NCBI GenBank assembly: GCA_023055425.1
Contig: JALGPY010000005.1
Span: forward strand, 82,067,495 to 82,131,494
From: Linanthus parryae
Taxonomy: Eukaryota > Streptophyta > Magnoliopsida > Ericales > Polemoniaceae
Direction: 5' to 3'
Length of the DNA: 64,000 bases
Below the pieces are notes generated by a model that saw nothing but the letters and a program-made list of their open reading frames with translations, made no database searches and was not told the DNA's origin. Positions 12,344 to 24,169 of this stretch are shown piece after piece. Positions within the stretch are counted from its first letter, which is position 1, and every line of letters starts with the position of its first letter. The translations under genes were made by a program, and so were the position numbers.

Positions 12344-12817
12344 TGTTGGGAAATTTTATTTCCTTGTGGGCCAATATGAAAATATTGGTAGTTATATTAT
12401 TGGGCTATCAAATAAACGGGCCACTAAAGTGATCTAATTAATAACTGGGCTCGTAGGAAAATAAAGTGGTGTGGGCTTTGTAATGTGTAGTAGCCCATTA
12501 CTAATTGATTAGGGTTATGGGAGCCTCATCAATTTAGTATATAAAGACTACCAGGGCTGTGATCCCCAACACATTCGAATACAGTAGTCTCACTCTTCCC
12601 ATTGAGAGAGATCATTGAAGCTGGTCCGAGTTGTGGTTGGAAGATCGCGGTCCACTCAAGATCATCATGATGTTGAAGACGAATACACTAGCTATGGACC
12701 GAGGTTAGTCTAATTTAAAGTTCTTATGTTCTTGGCTATTCTAGATGATAGTTTCTGTGTTGTAGATTATGATTCCGCCTTTAGATAATCTACATGAAGT
12801 TCTATTTTGATCTAACA
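12344..12817 (+). repeat. 5' LTR of the complete element, array copy 3
   Basis: 474-bp LTR with ACTCT on its left. It keeps all four 5'-type variants that distinguish the three upstream LTRs from the 3' LTR at 18,223. Confidence 0.95.
12538..12546 (+). promoter_or_regulatory. TATA box in the LTR
   Basis: TATATAAAG about 195 bp into the 474-bp LTR, a usual place for the LTR promoter. The same box occurs at 2,246 and 7,392. The assignment is by motif alone. Confidence 0.5.
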
Positions 12818-12819
12818 AT

Positions 12820-12832
12820 TGGTATCAGAGCC
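12820..12832 (+). promoter_or_regulatory. Primer-binding site (initiator-Met tRNA)
   Basis: TGGTATCAGAGCC two bases after the LTR end, the classical primer-binding site of plant Copia elements. Copies occur at 2,528-2,540 and 7,674-7,686. Confidence 0.9.
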
Positions 12833-13421
12833 ACTATCATGCTAGGATCGTTAAGAACAAGTATTTTTACATAATCCTGAATTAGGGTTTATAGCCTCGT
12901 TTTCTGTGCTCATGTCGGATCTGGGATTTCTTCATATGGTTACGAAGATCTCAAAATAAGCTTTCCAAAGATATATTATAAGCTTAATTCCGACTTACGG
13001 TTAAAAAGATACAGTGTTTTAAACTTTCAGCTTCCGTTTAATGATCTGCCAAACACTGCCTTAGATCTGGGCTGTGACGTCGATCTGGTGTGGCAGCGTG
13101 TACCGCTGCTTTGTTGTGCCCGCCAGATCCGACGACTCATATTGTTTTGGCTATTCTGGGAGTTCTTGATATCCGATTTGGGCGATTCAATAGTCAAACC
13201 CTAGGTTTTTGGGTCTTTTGAATCCATCTGCACGGTTAGATTTTCCAGATTCGGAATAATTTTCTGGGCAGAATAAGTAATTTCGTATTGTAGCATGGTT
13301 TTGGACATGTAATCTCATTATTTTCATGTTTTGACTAAAGTAATGTTTCTCTCATGATACTACTGTTTTTATATGATGTTTATGACTTGATTCATGGATA
13401 AAATATGTGAGATTATTACTA

Positions 13422-13942
13422 TTGTTAATTTTTGGTGTATTTTTTGGTATGTTGCACCATTATAAATCATTAGTGTATATTTGGTATATTACAAAATATG
13501 AAATATGGTGTATATTTAGTATCTTACACCATTATTGATATTCGGTGTATCTTTGGTATTCATACACTATTAAATATCTTTGGTGTGTATTTGGTATTTT
13601 ACACCATAATTGATATTTGGTGTATCTTTGGTATTTTTACACGAGTAAATATCTTTGGTGTATCTTTGGTATTCTTACATCATTAAGTATTTTTGGTGTA
13701 TATTTGGTATCATACACCATATGAAATTTGATGTATATTTGGTATTCTTACACCATTAAGTATATTTGGTGCATATCTGATATCTTACACCATTATGAAT
13801 ATTTTGGGTGTAATCTTTTGTATTACACTAAAAGATTAATATTTCGGGTTCTACATTTAATACATTAGTGTAACTTTGGCATTTTACACTAAAATTTATA
13901 TTTTAGACATTAGTGTAATTTTTGTATTTTACACTAAAATAA
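13422..13942 (+). repeat. Leader minisatellite, copy 3
   Basis: Same array of ~38-bp hairpin-forming units, here inside the structurally complete retrotransposon. Confidence 0.85.
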
Positions 13943-14991
13943 AATGGTCTTGTATCCTAGAATAAATCAGTTGAAATGATATGTCGCCAAAGTGACCTCT
14001 ATTGTGTAAAATTTATTTATTTTGGGATATAAAGATGTGTGTGTTTATTATTTATGCGACTAGCTAATCGGCCCAAAGGAAGGTTGTTAGTTGGCCAAAT
14101 AATAGACACACTTGTGGTAGTAAGTATGTGACGGTTATCAAGTTATTCCATGTGAACAATACGTCAGCCCAAAGGAAGACTTATTGTTTGACCGGACTTA
14201 TTGTCAATATTTGATTACGGCGTGAAGAGTACCACTTACAAGTTCTTGTTTCTGTCCAAAGACTAAACAACAATGTTGTGCTAGGTATCTTGTAAAGAAC
14301 CCGTTAATTATATTGTTGATTTGTGTCTTGCATGAATACTTTGTGGTTATATTTTATTTCATGCTTGTACAATATATTTGTATTTTGAGCTCAAGTCTTT
14401 AACTTGTTCTCTATTAAGTCAGCTTATTTGTTATTTGTTATTGCTGACAAAGACTCGCATTTAGTGCTTTATAGCATCTATAAATTCTTGAAAATAAAGT
14501 TAATTCTAGAAGCTTTTAAATGAAGTAATGGTAATGCTATTGAGTTCCTCAAGCTTATGTGTCCGAGTTTTCTAAAAAAAAAACATTAAGAGGACTTTTA
14601 GTCAACATTGTCTTGTTAAAAGAGGAACGTAAAGGAGTACATCCGGAAAGCTTTAATCTCAATTAAGAACTGAAGCACTAAAGTTAGAGTTGTCTAAGGA
14701 CATGCTCATAAGGTGTATATATATTTTCTCTCAAGCACTTAAGTGAGTATACGGAGAGCTGTAACGCTCATATGGATAAATAAGTTCTTTGTGAATTTTT
14801 CACCCATGTGTGTTAAAAGAGAAAATTGTTGTATGAGATTAAACTAAATGTACTCGCTTAGTTCGTTCTAAGGATAATAGTCGAGATAAAGGGAATACAA
14901 TCATGTAAGTTGCAGTTGAATCACATTCCAAATATGTAAATGTAATATCATTCGGTAATATTCGATATTTTTTTACATATATATAAGTGGA

Positions 14992-17159
14992 CGTGTGAAT
15001 ATGAATTTAATGCCATATGGTGGATAAGGAAAATTTTACTTCTCACTATGGATAAAATTTTGAGTTATTGTACCTAGTCATATTTGATGAGTAGATTTGG
15101 TGTAACTACTCAATTAAGAATATATGTGCATGGTTGGTTGTTGGGCCAATAGCCACTTGATGCTGAAAGATTCATCTCTATGGGCAATGGCAAGACAAAT
15201 ATAGTTGAAGCAATAAAGACTTTTAGCTTTTTTTCAAACATTGTTTGAATTTTGTGCATTTACTAATGTTGAAAAATTAAATTTTCGTTCATATGGGATA
15301 AATTCAGAAATTTTGATGTTTAAATATAATTCAGTGAAGGTTGTAAATGCTTCATTTTGATTAAAATCAATATTTCAAGTAATGCTTCATTAAGAAAGAC
15401 CATCCATGTCATTTTTTGAGGTACAATGATGCAAGGGTAAGAATTCTATATTTGGTATGGCATAAAAGCTAAAGGAAAATCATCGTTGGAAGAATTAAGA
15501 TGCTTATGTGTAATAGAATTCGTAACCTCCTTGATTTCACAAATATTTTGAATTTGCGCTGAAAGTGTAAAGAGGTGTATAAAGACTTTGATGTGTGTGG
15601 AATAAGGATACACTAGAACTTATATGTACTGATATGGTAGACCACTCTTTATAGTTGTTTTGAGTGAAAAACAGTACCATATTTAGTTCATTAGGCTTTT
15701 TTCCACCTCATCAACACCAATAATCAATTTGAGAAGTAAAGAATGTGAATGTATAAGGTAACAACATTCACTATGTCAACTTAATTCTCATAGATGTGCT
15801 TTTAATTTCTTTCCTACATGGAGTTGAATAAATAGTTGCATAAATTAAGTTTGTGGGAATGAAATTAAACATATCTGGATATTGTAAGGAGAATTAGTCA
15901 TTTTCCTTTATCATGAGGCTGTGAGAATAAAGATTTAAAGTTTCAACTTACAATACTTTATGTATTAAAGTGGCTATTTAGTACCATATATGATTGGCTA
16001 GGCGAATGCCTAACATAAGGAAGTTATGATTTCAGATCATCCCACGTAAAGTGAGGCCATATTGGTCTAGTGGGAGATAATGAGTTTGGTATTTGCTCGT
16101 TGCCACTTTTATTGATGTCATTAATGATTGGGAAGTGCTAAATCTCGCAATTTGTCTTCTCAAATAAAGCCATTTTCTTGAGACTTTTGAGGATGTTGAG
16201 TTTGAGTGGGAGATATGGTTATAAGGAATATTTTCTTTGAACATAAAGTTTGTGAAATGCACATGTCTATTGTTTATGCAAGTAATGATCGGCCCAAAGG
16301 AAGGTCATTGTGTGGCCAAATAATAAGGCATACTTGTTTATGCGAACAGTAATCGGCCCAAAGGAAGATTGTTTGTTTGGCCAAATAAGAGAGTGCATAT
16401 TAGCTATTCACACTGTTCAAAGAAATATTCCATAAGGGTACTCATAATAGGCAAACTCGTCAGCCTCAAATATGAAGTGCCGCTAAAGTAATTCACTAAT
16501 GACATGAGAAATATGATTTATGTATTACATGTTATTCTCATGTATTTGGGGTTGACATAAGGTTTGTGGAAGATGATTCTATCAACTTCTTACAAGTCAA
16601 ACAAATATTAAAGTGAATTGATTTTGTAATGATAAGATGAAATCTCTTGACAAAATTAGTGACTTTGGAATCTTTCATAATAGCATAATTTATTGTTGGT
16701 TACAATAAATAAGTTGTTATATTGGTTTATGAAAGATATGAAGGTCATACTTTGTCATTACATTTCATCTAAAAGAGGCACTGACTAAAGATACTTCATA
16801 AAGTTTTACGAAATTCTCTTTTGAGTTGTTTTGTCATGTACGATTACTTAAAGTAGATGTACATATATATGGATAAGTTGATTACATTCATATAACTTTG
16901 ACTTTAGTCATTCAAAGTACATGTTTGTAAATTACACAATTCCATTTATAGTCTAAAAGCTTGCTTCTAGATATGGTATCGCAATATTCATAAAGTTATT
17001 ATCTCATGTTGTGCGAGATAACTACGGTAGATATTTGTGAGTACCACAGTTCAGTGGGAGTAATTTTCTGGTGCATTATATTGATTCTACCCTTTTGACT
17101 AGCACCGATATAGACTTGTTGGGTGGACCAAGATATTCTTTATAAGGTTTCTAAAGAAA
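14992..17159 (+). other. Retrotransposon interior without coding signal
   Basis: AT-rich interior of the Copia-derived element with no frame of note. It holds two copies of a module reading cggcccaaaggaag followed about 15 bp on by tggccaaataa, at 16,285-16,330 and 16,338-16,386. Two relatives lie in the repeated leader, at about 3,777 and 3,872 (and in copies 2 and 3). I assign no function. Confidence 0.6.
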
Positions 17160-17730
17160 AGATCTTGGGGACATATTTCCTGTGTCGAAAATAAATGCTC
17201 TTGGGGTGTATCATTGAGTATTCGACAAGAGATCTATATCGATAAGGTATTTGCTAGATCGAGTACTTAAGGTGGTGCACTGAAGAATAATCCTACTACT
17301 TAAGGAGACAATTTCTAGTTCATTCAGCATTTCAAGAATATTGAGATAAGTAATAAAGGATGCAAAGATTCGTGAAACATCGAATCAATGAGTCTTGTGT
17401 ATACCAGAATATGTACACATGTGGTTATTGTTTACATATTGGTATATTTGGTATAATTTTGGTTAATCATTGTATGTATTAGGGTAAACATACAATCGGT
17501 TAGTAAAGTATTGAAGAGAACAAAAGACTACATGCTCACTTATCGGAATTTAGATAATTTTGAGATCACTGAATCTAATTCCGAGGATTCGGTCAAGTTT
17601 ATTGACATAAAGTCTTATTCTTCTTAAGAAAATATTCAGAGTGTTTGTGTCAATGTGACATTACTATGATAAACTCCATTCTTGAGGATCCTCTAACTAA
17701 GGGATTACTACATAAAGTGTTGAGGAGCGG
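17160..17730 (+). pseudogene. Decayed Copia RT/RNase H region
   Basis: Short fragments in changing frames still resemble Copia pol. One near 17,230-17,265 translates as EIYIDKVFAR, like the IDKVL segment late in Copia RT. One near 17,505-17,580 reads VLKRTKDYMLTYRNLDNFEI, like the RT to RNase H transition. One near 17,690-17,720 reads DPLTKGLLHKV, like the end of Copia RNase H. Frameshifts and stops separate them. Their order matches Copia pol on the plus strand, fixing the element's orientation. Confidence 0.7.
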
Positions 17731-18211
17731 ATTGCTCATTTGGAGTGGTAATATCTAAGGTACTTTGGTTTAGTGGGAGCTTGTATCTAATGAATGTCGT
17801 TTCTCGAGACACTTAGTTCAGTTTCTGCAGAATAAAGTTTATATTTTATTCAAGTTACTCTGAATTATTGTTATTATGAATTTACAATTACGGTTTAGCA
17901 TAAAGATGGAAATTATAAGGTTCGATCTCACTTCAGTAAGGATCCGTGGAAATAGGCATGTCCAAAGATCACATTGCATGTAATTTCCCGCTACACATCC
18001 ACACTTGATCTATGTCATTGAATGTATTGGTTTGGTGATCATTGATGGGTCTTTGTTACGACTATATTAAATGTGGCAAAGGTCGCTTTGGTCTCACACT
18101 GGTATGGACGATGGACCAGATTGTTATAAGGAATGTTCTAAGGATGATAGCACTTTTGCTAGCACTAAAGATTATGAAATATAACTACATCCGGGTTTTC
18201 AAGTTTGGCCC

Positions 18212-18222
18212 AAGTGGGAGAT
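18212..18222 (+). promoter_or_regulatory. Polypurine tract before the 3' LTR
   Basis: aagtgggagat immediately precedes TGTTGGG of the 3' LTR, the usual plus-strand primer site of Copia elements. Confidence 0.8.
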
Positions 18223-18696
18223 TGTTGGGAAATTTTATTTCCTTGTGGGCCAATATGAAAATATTGGTAGTTATATTATTGGGCTATCAAATAAACGGGC
18301 CACTAAAGTGATCTAATTAATAACTGGGCTCGTAGGAACATAAAGTGGTGTGGGCTTTGTAATGTGTAGTAGCCCATTACTAATTGATTAGGGTTATGGG
18401 AGCCTCATCAATTTAGTATATAAAGACTATCAGGGCTGTGATCCCCAACACATTCGAATCCAGTAGTCTCACTCTTCCCATTGAGAGAGATCATTGAAGC
18501 TGGTCCGAGTTGTGGTTGGAAGATCGCGGTCCACTCAAGATCATCATGATGTTGAAGACGAATACACTAGCTATGGACCGAGGTTAGTCTAATTTAAAGT
18601 TCTTATGTTCTTGGCTATTCTAGATGATAGTTTATGTGTTGTAGATTATGATTCCGCCTTTAGATAATCTACATGAAGTTCTATTTTGATCTAACA
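18223..18696 (+). repeat. 3' LTR
   Basis: 474-bp LTR matching the three upstream LTRs except at about four sites. It is followed by ACTCT, the target duplication. Confidence 0.95.
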
Positions 18697-20003
18697 ACTC
18701 TCTCTTAATATAGGCAGCAGTTTATTTAGGCACCCCATTGGAAATGATCTAATGTCTCGTGGTGAAATTAATGCTTTTGATTTATGTATTCTCTTTCCGG
18801 GTTTGATCTTTTTCAGGGCTACTTGTTGCTTCTTGATTACGTAGGAGGGAAGATTTTGACTAAGGAAGGTACCATCAAAACCGGCTCTACTCATCTGATT
18901 TCTTTAGGTGAGTTTGTAATTTCTTTACTTTTGGATCTCTAGAACAGATTCTATGGAAGAAAATATCATGCCCTTTGCACCCCATGTGGTTTGGGTTTAA
19001 ACATACTATGCGAGAGAGGCTATGAAGATGAATTTTCTTGAGCAGATGATTCAAGCATGAAGATCGGATCCGCTTTGTTGGCGGGGCAACTCGGAGGTTT
19101 TCAACCACTGTAGTTGCAGCCACGGCGGTTTCGCTTTCCTCCGGTCACTGTAAACAGATCTGAGCCTTTCCCTAACCTTCCGCCATTGATTTTTGGAGAT
19201 CAGCTTTGTTTTGTTTAGTTTTACGGTTTTTCACAAATATTGGAGCTTTATTTCTGAGCCTTCAACCGTATGAGTTTATTTGTTGTTCGTAGACATAGCG
19301 CTGATTTGAAATTTGGAACGGTGTGGTTTGTTTCTGATTGCCTGGGTTGGGAATGGGTAGTAAACATAAGAGCGTAGCTGATATCATTCAGGTGATTTGA
19401 TTGCCTTTGCTTAGATCTCATTATGACATTCTTTATTTATTTAAATTATATCATAAACTTCATTTTTTTATAAAAGCATCCGTGTTTTTGAAATATATGT
19501 ATTTTATTCAGTATGATTTAAGTTGGTTGGGTTTTTGAAATATATGTCATTTATTCAGTATGATTAAGTTGGTTGGGTTGTGCTGGTGGTACTTGATATA
19601 CAAGGTGACACTTACTTTTGTGGTGATTGATTGATTGGGTTTATAAGATTCATTTTGCTGATGTTGTGAAACTGCAGAATTTTTCATATTCTCACGTAGT
19701 CATCCCTTTTTGCCACTTCACTTTCTTTCTCTTGAATGTCTCTGATATCGCTTATCTATCTCTGCTACTCAGTTTTGCTGGTTTATAGACTTCAAAAGTT
19801 GAAGGTTTTGGTAAACCGCACCTAGCATGAGTTTTTATTCATAATTATTGTTACATGAGACAGTAAATCAGGGATTGTCGTTTTTTTTTATCTCTGTATA
19901 TAGCAACCCGATAGGATATCTTTGAATAGAACTAACTGTATGCATCTCATGTTTTCTACCGCTTTGTTTATGTGCTTGCTAACTCTGGCTAGATTACAGC
20001 AAC
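18697..20003 (+). other. Host-like sequence downstream of the retrotransposon
   Basis: Non-repetitive sequence with gene-like texture but no long frame. One exon-like piece starts at ATG 19,353 and ends attcag|gtgatt near 19,391, coding about 13 residues (MGSKHKSVADIIQ). If spliced it would continue in frame into 20,551. The stretch at 18,711-18,895 could be another exon. I cannot name a protein. It may be the remainder of the host gene whose 5' part is triplicated upstream. Confidence 0.25.
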
Positions 20004-20390
20004 TAAGTGCATGTTTATTTTTCTAAACGCATTTGTTATGCATGTTTTTCTGCATGTTTAAAAACAAAAACATGCTGAAAAACAGCTGTGTAAAAAAACA
20101 GCAAATGTGGTGTTTTTTGTGTTTTTTTCATACTATTGGTGTTTAAAGACATTTCAACTATGATTAGATGCAATATATATCAAATATATGTCGGTATTGT
20201 ACGTAAAAATGATTTTCAAGCAAATTAACATTGAAATTTGATAATGTTGCCAAACGTGTTTTTGATTTTAAACACTGTTTTTAAACGGATACCAAACAGT
20301 TTTTTGATTCTGTTTTTAAACGTGTTTTTTCAGTACGTTTTTTTTTCACTGTTTTTCTTGTTTTTAAACGGATACCAAACAAGCTCTAAG
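20004..20390. repeat. MITE-like repeat
   Basis: Bounded by taagtgcatgtttatttttc on the left and gataccaaacaagctctaag on the right; reverse-complemented, the right end shares AGnGCnTGTTT with the left. The inside is full of inverted runs around aaaaacagtg and tttttaaacg, typical of short hAT-like MITEs in plants. No clear target duplication was found, so the class is tentative. Confidence 0.4.
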
Positions 20391-21235
20391 ACATATAGTT
20401 CTTGATATGTCACTGAACTCTTGCACCTGTTTAATGTTCCTTCAGTTTTAAGCTTTGAACTCTCCAATAATTTCAAATGGAATGGTTCTCCTCTCACCAA
20501 TGAGCGTCAGCCAAACGGAATGGTTTCCTATCTGGTGTTTGTTTTGCACAGGCTGCCGAGGGTACACAAAAGTCGGTGGAGGAAAGCATTAACTATGCGC
20601 CATAGAAGCAGCAAAATTTAGTTAAACTCAATCAAAGTTCAAGTTTACGTGGCTCGAGGGAGGTTTACTAATTATGGATGTTCTGAAAGTCTTTGAATAC
20701 TGCATTTTTGCGCTTTACCTTTTATGTTTCCTCTTTCCATTGTCATTACCATTGCAATCCTTCTTGCGTCCCGATTCTGTCGATAGGATAGTTCATATCA
20801 ACTAGGAGCTTAGTGTGTCGCAGTTGCATCCACTGGTTGATTCACTATTTTTCAGTATCAAAAGAAATTTGGTGAAAAGAAAAGAAATGTAGATCTAACG
20901 AATTTTTCGGGGTTTTCTGTTCAAATATAAACATGGCCATCTTGATATCAATTGTGGGTTCTTATAGCTCATTTCAAAATTCCAATCAATACACTGATGA
21001 GGAGATGGATGTTTTTAATTTATGGAAGTAGTACAGATGAAAAGCTGTAACTGTTAGGATGATGGAGATGTAAATTGCTTCCACTCAACACATATTTTTC
21101 TTTTCCACTTTGCGTTGTTGACAAAGTTTTTCTCTTTTGTAGTCCATGATGTGCTTACAAAATTTGGCATCAGGATAAAGCGCAAATGTCCTGGGATCGT
21201 GGCGGTTAGGGAAGTATACTTAGGTGCTCACTTGT
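20391..21235 (+). other. Host-like sequence with two exon-like pieces
   Basis: After ttgcacag, 20,551-20,604 translates AAEGTQKSVEESINYAP then stop, in phase with the candidate exon ending at 19,391. After ttttgtag, 21,143-21,235 gives an open stretch containing VLTKFGIRIKRKCPGIVAV and then REVYLGAHL, which is interrupted by the Copia element at 21,236. Neither is recognised. The second has a codon texture more convincing than its surroundings. Confidence 0.25.
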
Positions 21236-21533
21236 TGTTAGAATCGTCTATGGAGCGATTTAACAACGCAACGAAAAGTAAAACGAAATAACAAATACGA
21301 ACAAGAACACGACGATTTATGTGGTTCACCAAATTGGCTACATCCACGGTCCACGCCCACTTCACTATGATGAACGAATGAAAAGTACAAAAGATCTCTC
21401 ATGCTCTCTCTGTGATGTGATGTGATACCCTAACCCTAGAGCTAGGTTAAAATATATAGATATAACTAAAGTGAAATTGCTTGTAAGCCCCTCTACTTTA
21501 GACTAGGTTACAAAACAGTCTTCACACTTAACA
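21236..21533 (-). repeat. 3' LTR of the Tork-like Copia
   Basis: Left LTR, 298 bp, from TGTTAGAATCG to ACTTAACA. atctcccact just inside it is the polypurine tract read on the minus strand. Confidence 0.93.
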
Positions 21534-21620
21534 ATCTCCCACTTGAAGACTGATTAACTCTGAGTGTACTTCTCCCAGCTTCAATTCAACATCCTCCATG
21601 AGTGTAGGCTTGGCCCCTCA

Positions 21621-24169
21621 TCATGCAACTAGGCCAACCGAAGCCGAGCAGGTTCTCAGCTTCTCCAAGCTCACAACCTTGGTGAACATATCCGCGGGAT
21701 TCTGGCTCGTGTGGATCTTCTCCAACTTTATCACGTCTTTCTCCAACAGTGAACGAGTGAAGTGATACCTGATGTTGATGTGTTTCGTCCTTGAATGAAA
21801 GGTGGAATTCTTCGCCAGATGAATTTCACTCTGACTGTCACTATACAGCTTGCAACTCTTCTGCTTCTTCCCAAGTTCCCTCAAGAAACACTGTAGCCAA
21901 ACCATCTCTTTGCACGCTTCCGTAGCTGCTACATATTCGGCTTCAGTAGTAGATAGGGAAACAATTTTCTGCAACCTCGAAACCCAACTGACCGCTCCAC
22001 TGCCAAGTCTAAACACATAGCCTGTAGTGCTCTTTCTTCTGTCCACATCACCAGCCATGTCTGAATCAACATACCCTTTCAAACTAATCGCTGAACCTCC
22101 ATAGCACAAAGCTACATCCTGTGTCCCTCTCAGATACCTGAAAATCCACTTCACAGCTCTCTAATGTTCCTTATCGGGATTTCTCATGAATCTGCTAACA
22201 ACTCCCACTGCTTGGGAAATATCTGGACGTGTGCACACCATAGCATACATCAAGCTTCCCACAGCAAATGCATAAGGAACTTTAGCCATGTATTCCTTCT
22301 CCTCATCTGTAGCTGGACTCTCGTCTTTCGAAAGTTGGAAGTTACTCGCCAACGAAGTACTCACTCGCTTAGCATCATGCATGTTAAACCTCTTCAAAAC
22401 TTTCTGAACATAATCAGCTTGTGCAAAAACTAGCATCTTGCCATTTCTGTCCCTGTTGATTCTCATGCCAAGGATTTGCTTTGCAGGTCCCAAATCCTTC
22501 ATTGAGAACTCCTTATATAAGCTCTCTTTTAGCTTCTGAATTTCCCTCATGCTTGATCCTGCAACAAGCATATCATCCACATATAACAAGAGAATAATGT
22601 ATGAATTCTTGAACCTCTTGAAGTAGCAACAGTGATCCCCATGACACTTCTTGTATCCTTTCCTAAACATGAAGTTATCGAACTTCTTGTACCACTGCCT
22701 CGGTGCTTGGTTCAAGCCATACAAACTCTTCCTTAGTTTGCACACCATATTCTCTTTACCTGCTTCTTTGTACCCTTGTGGTTGTATCATGTAGATGTCT
22801 GCTTCTAAATCCCCGTGTAGAAAGGCTGTCTTGACATCTAGCTGCTCAAGGTGCAAATCTTCAACTGCCACAATGCTAAGTACTGTGCGGATGGTGGAAA
22901 TCTTCACAACTGAGAGAATATTTCAGTGAAGTCTACGCCTGCTTTCTGCTGAAATCCTTTCACCACCAGTCTAGCCTTGTACCTCTTTGATCCATCATGC
23001 TCCTCCTTAAGTCTGTAAACCCACTTGTTGTGCAAAGCCTTCTTCCCTCGGGGAATCTCCACAAGATCCCATGTCTTGTTGGAGTAGAGAGACTGCATGT
23101 CATCATTCATTGCATGCTCCCACTTAACTCTGGCTTCACTCTGAACTGCTTCCTCGAAGCTCTCGGGTTCACCACTATCTGTGAGCAAAAGATATGATAG
23201 TGATGATAAATAACGAGCTGGATTCTGACCTTTAGTCGACCTTCCAGAAACTGTTCGTGTTGGAGCGACTGCTTCAACTTCAGAACTTTGTACTAGAGCA
23301 GGAGCTTCACCTTGTGGCTGGACATCTCCAATCTCAAGCTCTACTGTTTCCTTCTCATCTGAAACCTGTCCCTGTTTCCAATCCTTGTAGATAACTGACT
23401 CGTTAAATACCACATCCATACTTCTAAGAACTTTGTTCTTATCGAAATCCCAAAATCGATAGCCAAAACTGTTAATGCCATATCCGATAAACGCGCACTT
23501 CTTCGACTTAGGATCTAGCTTGGACCTCTGTTGTGCATCAACATGAACAGTAGCGCTACATCCAGATTTTCTCAAATGCGACAAACATACTTGTTTTCCT
23601 CTCCAAGCTTCCTCAAGCAATCAAAAATCTGGTGATGTCGATGGACCTATGTTGATTAAGTATGCAGCTGTGTTCACTGCCTCAGCCCAAAATGACTTAG
23701 GCAATCCAGCGTGTATCCTCATGCACCTTGCACGCTCTGTGAGTGTTCTATCCATGCGCTCTGCAACTCCATTTTGTCTAGGCATGTTTGGAATTTTCTT
23801 CTGTCTCTTGATGCTGTTCTCAGCGCAGAACTCCTGAAACTCATTGCTGCAATACTCGCCACCATTGTCAGATCTCAAACACTTAAGTTTCTGACCTTTC
23901 TCATTTTCAACAGTAGCATTCCACTTCTTGAACACGTCAAAAACATCTGATTTGTTATTTAAGAAGTAAACCCATAGTTTTCTAGTGGCATCATCAATAA
24001 AAGTAACAATGTAAGACGCACCTCCATTAGAAGCTACCTTTGCTAGACTCCATACATCTGTATGCACTAACTCCAACCTGTTGAGCTTTCTACTGCGGCT
24101 AACTTTGGTGAAGCTGACTCTCTTCTGCTTCCCGTAGATACAATCCTCGCAAAACTCCAAATCAAGTTC
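21621..24169 (-). pseudogene. Copia integrase, RT and RNase H, several breaks
   Basis: Minus-strand pol. Integrase (24,160-23,621) has lost the HHCC zinc-binding part except the last CEDC, but keeps catalytic motifs HTDVW, LRSDNGGEY and NGVAERM. A stop falls near 23,618. The integrase C-terminus and RT start follow (23,617-22,915; KKCAFIGYG, NKWVYRLK, ARLVVKGF), then a frameshift near 22,910. RT palm (22,907-22,161) has QLDVKTAFLHG, LYGLNQAPRQW and the catalytic YVDD at about 22,571-22,582. A TGG-to-TAG nonsense change at about 22,158 separates it from RNase H (22,154-21,621; YVDSDMAGD, STTEAEY, KHINIRYHF, PADMFTK). Few lesions, but the element is not autonomous. Confidence 0.92.

Larger units (their letters stand above)
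9847..14991. repeat. Tandem array copy 3 (5,145 bp)
   Basis: Last unit of the array, one base shorter than copy 2 because of a T deletion near 14,414. At 14,991/14,992 it diverges from copies 1 and 2: here the retrotransposon leader continues into the rest of the element instead of jumping back to the unit start. This is the copy attached to the ancestral downstream sequence. It has a private G-to-A change near 10,650 and several substitutions at 14.08-14.35 kb. Confidence 0.97.
12344..18696 (+). mobile_element. Non-autonomous Copia-derived LTR retrotransposon (6,353 bp)
   Basis: Structurally complete element: 474-bp LTRs at both ends (TGTTGGG...TAACA), a primer-binding site complementary to initiator-Met tRNA just inside the 5' LTR, a purine tract before the 3' LTR, and the 5-bp target duplication ACTCT (12,339-12,343 and 18,697-18,701). 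No open frame above 100 codons lies inside. Short in-frame pieces at 17.16-17.73 kb resemble Copia RT and RNase H. The LTRs differ at about four sites (near 12,454 aaaata/aacata; actacc/actatc; gaatac/gaatcc; tttctg/tttatg), roughly 0.8%, so the insertion is young although coding capacity is lost. It was probably mobilised in trans. Confidence 0.93.

Noticed and set aside
1..14991. Pure assembly duplication of one unit
   Set aside because: The copies differ by indels and substitutions in a structured way, and the third copy has a different right junction. Long reads would still be needed to close the question.
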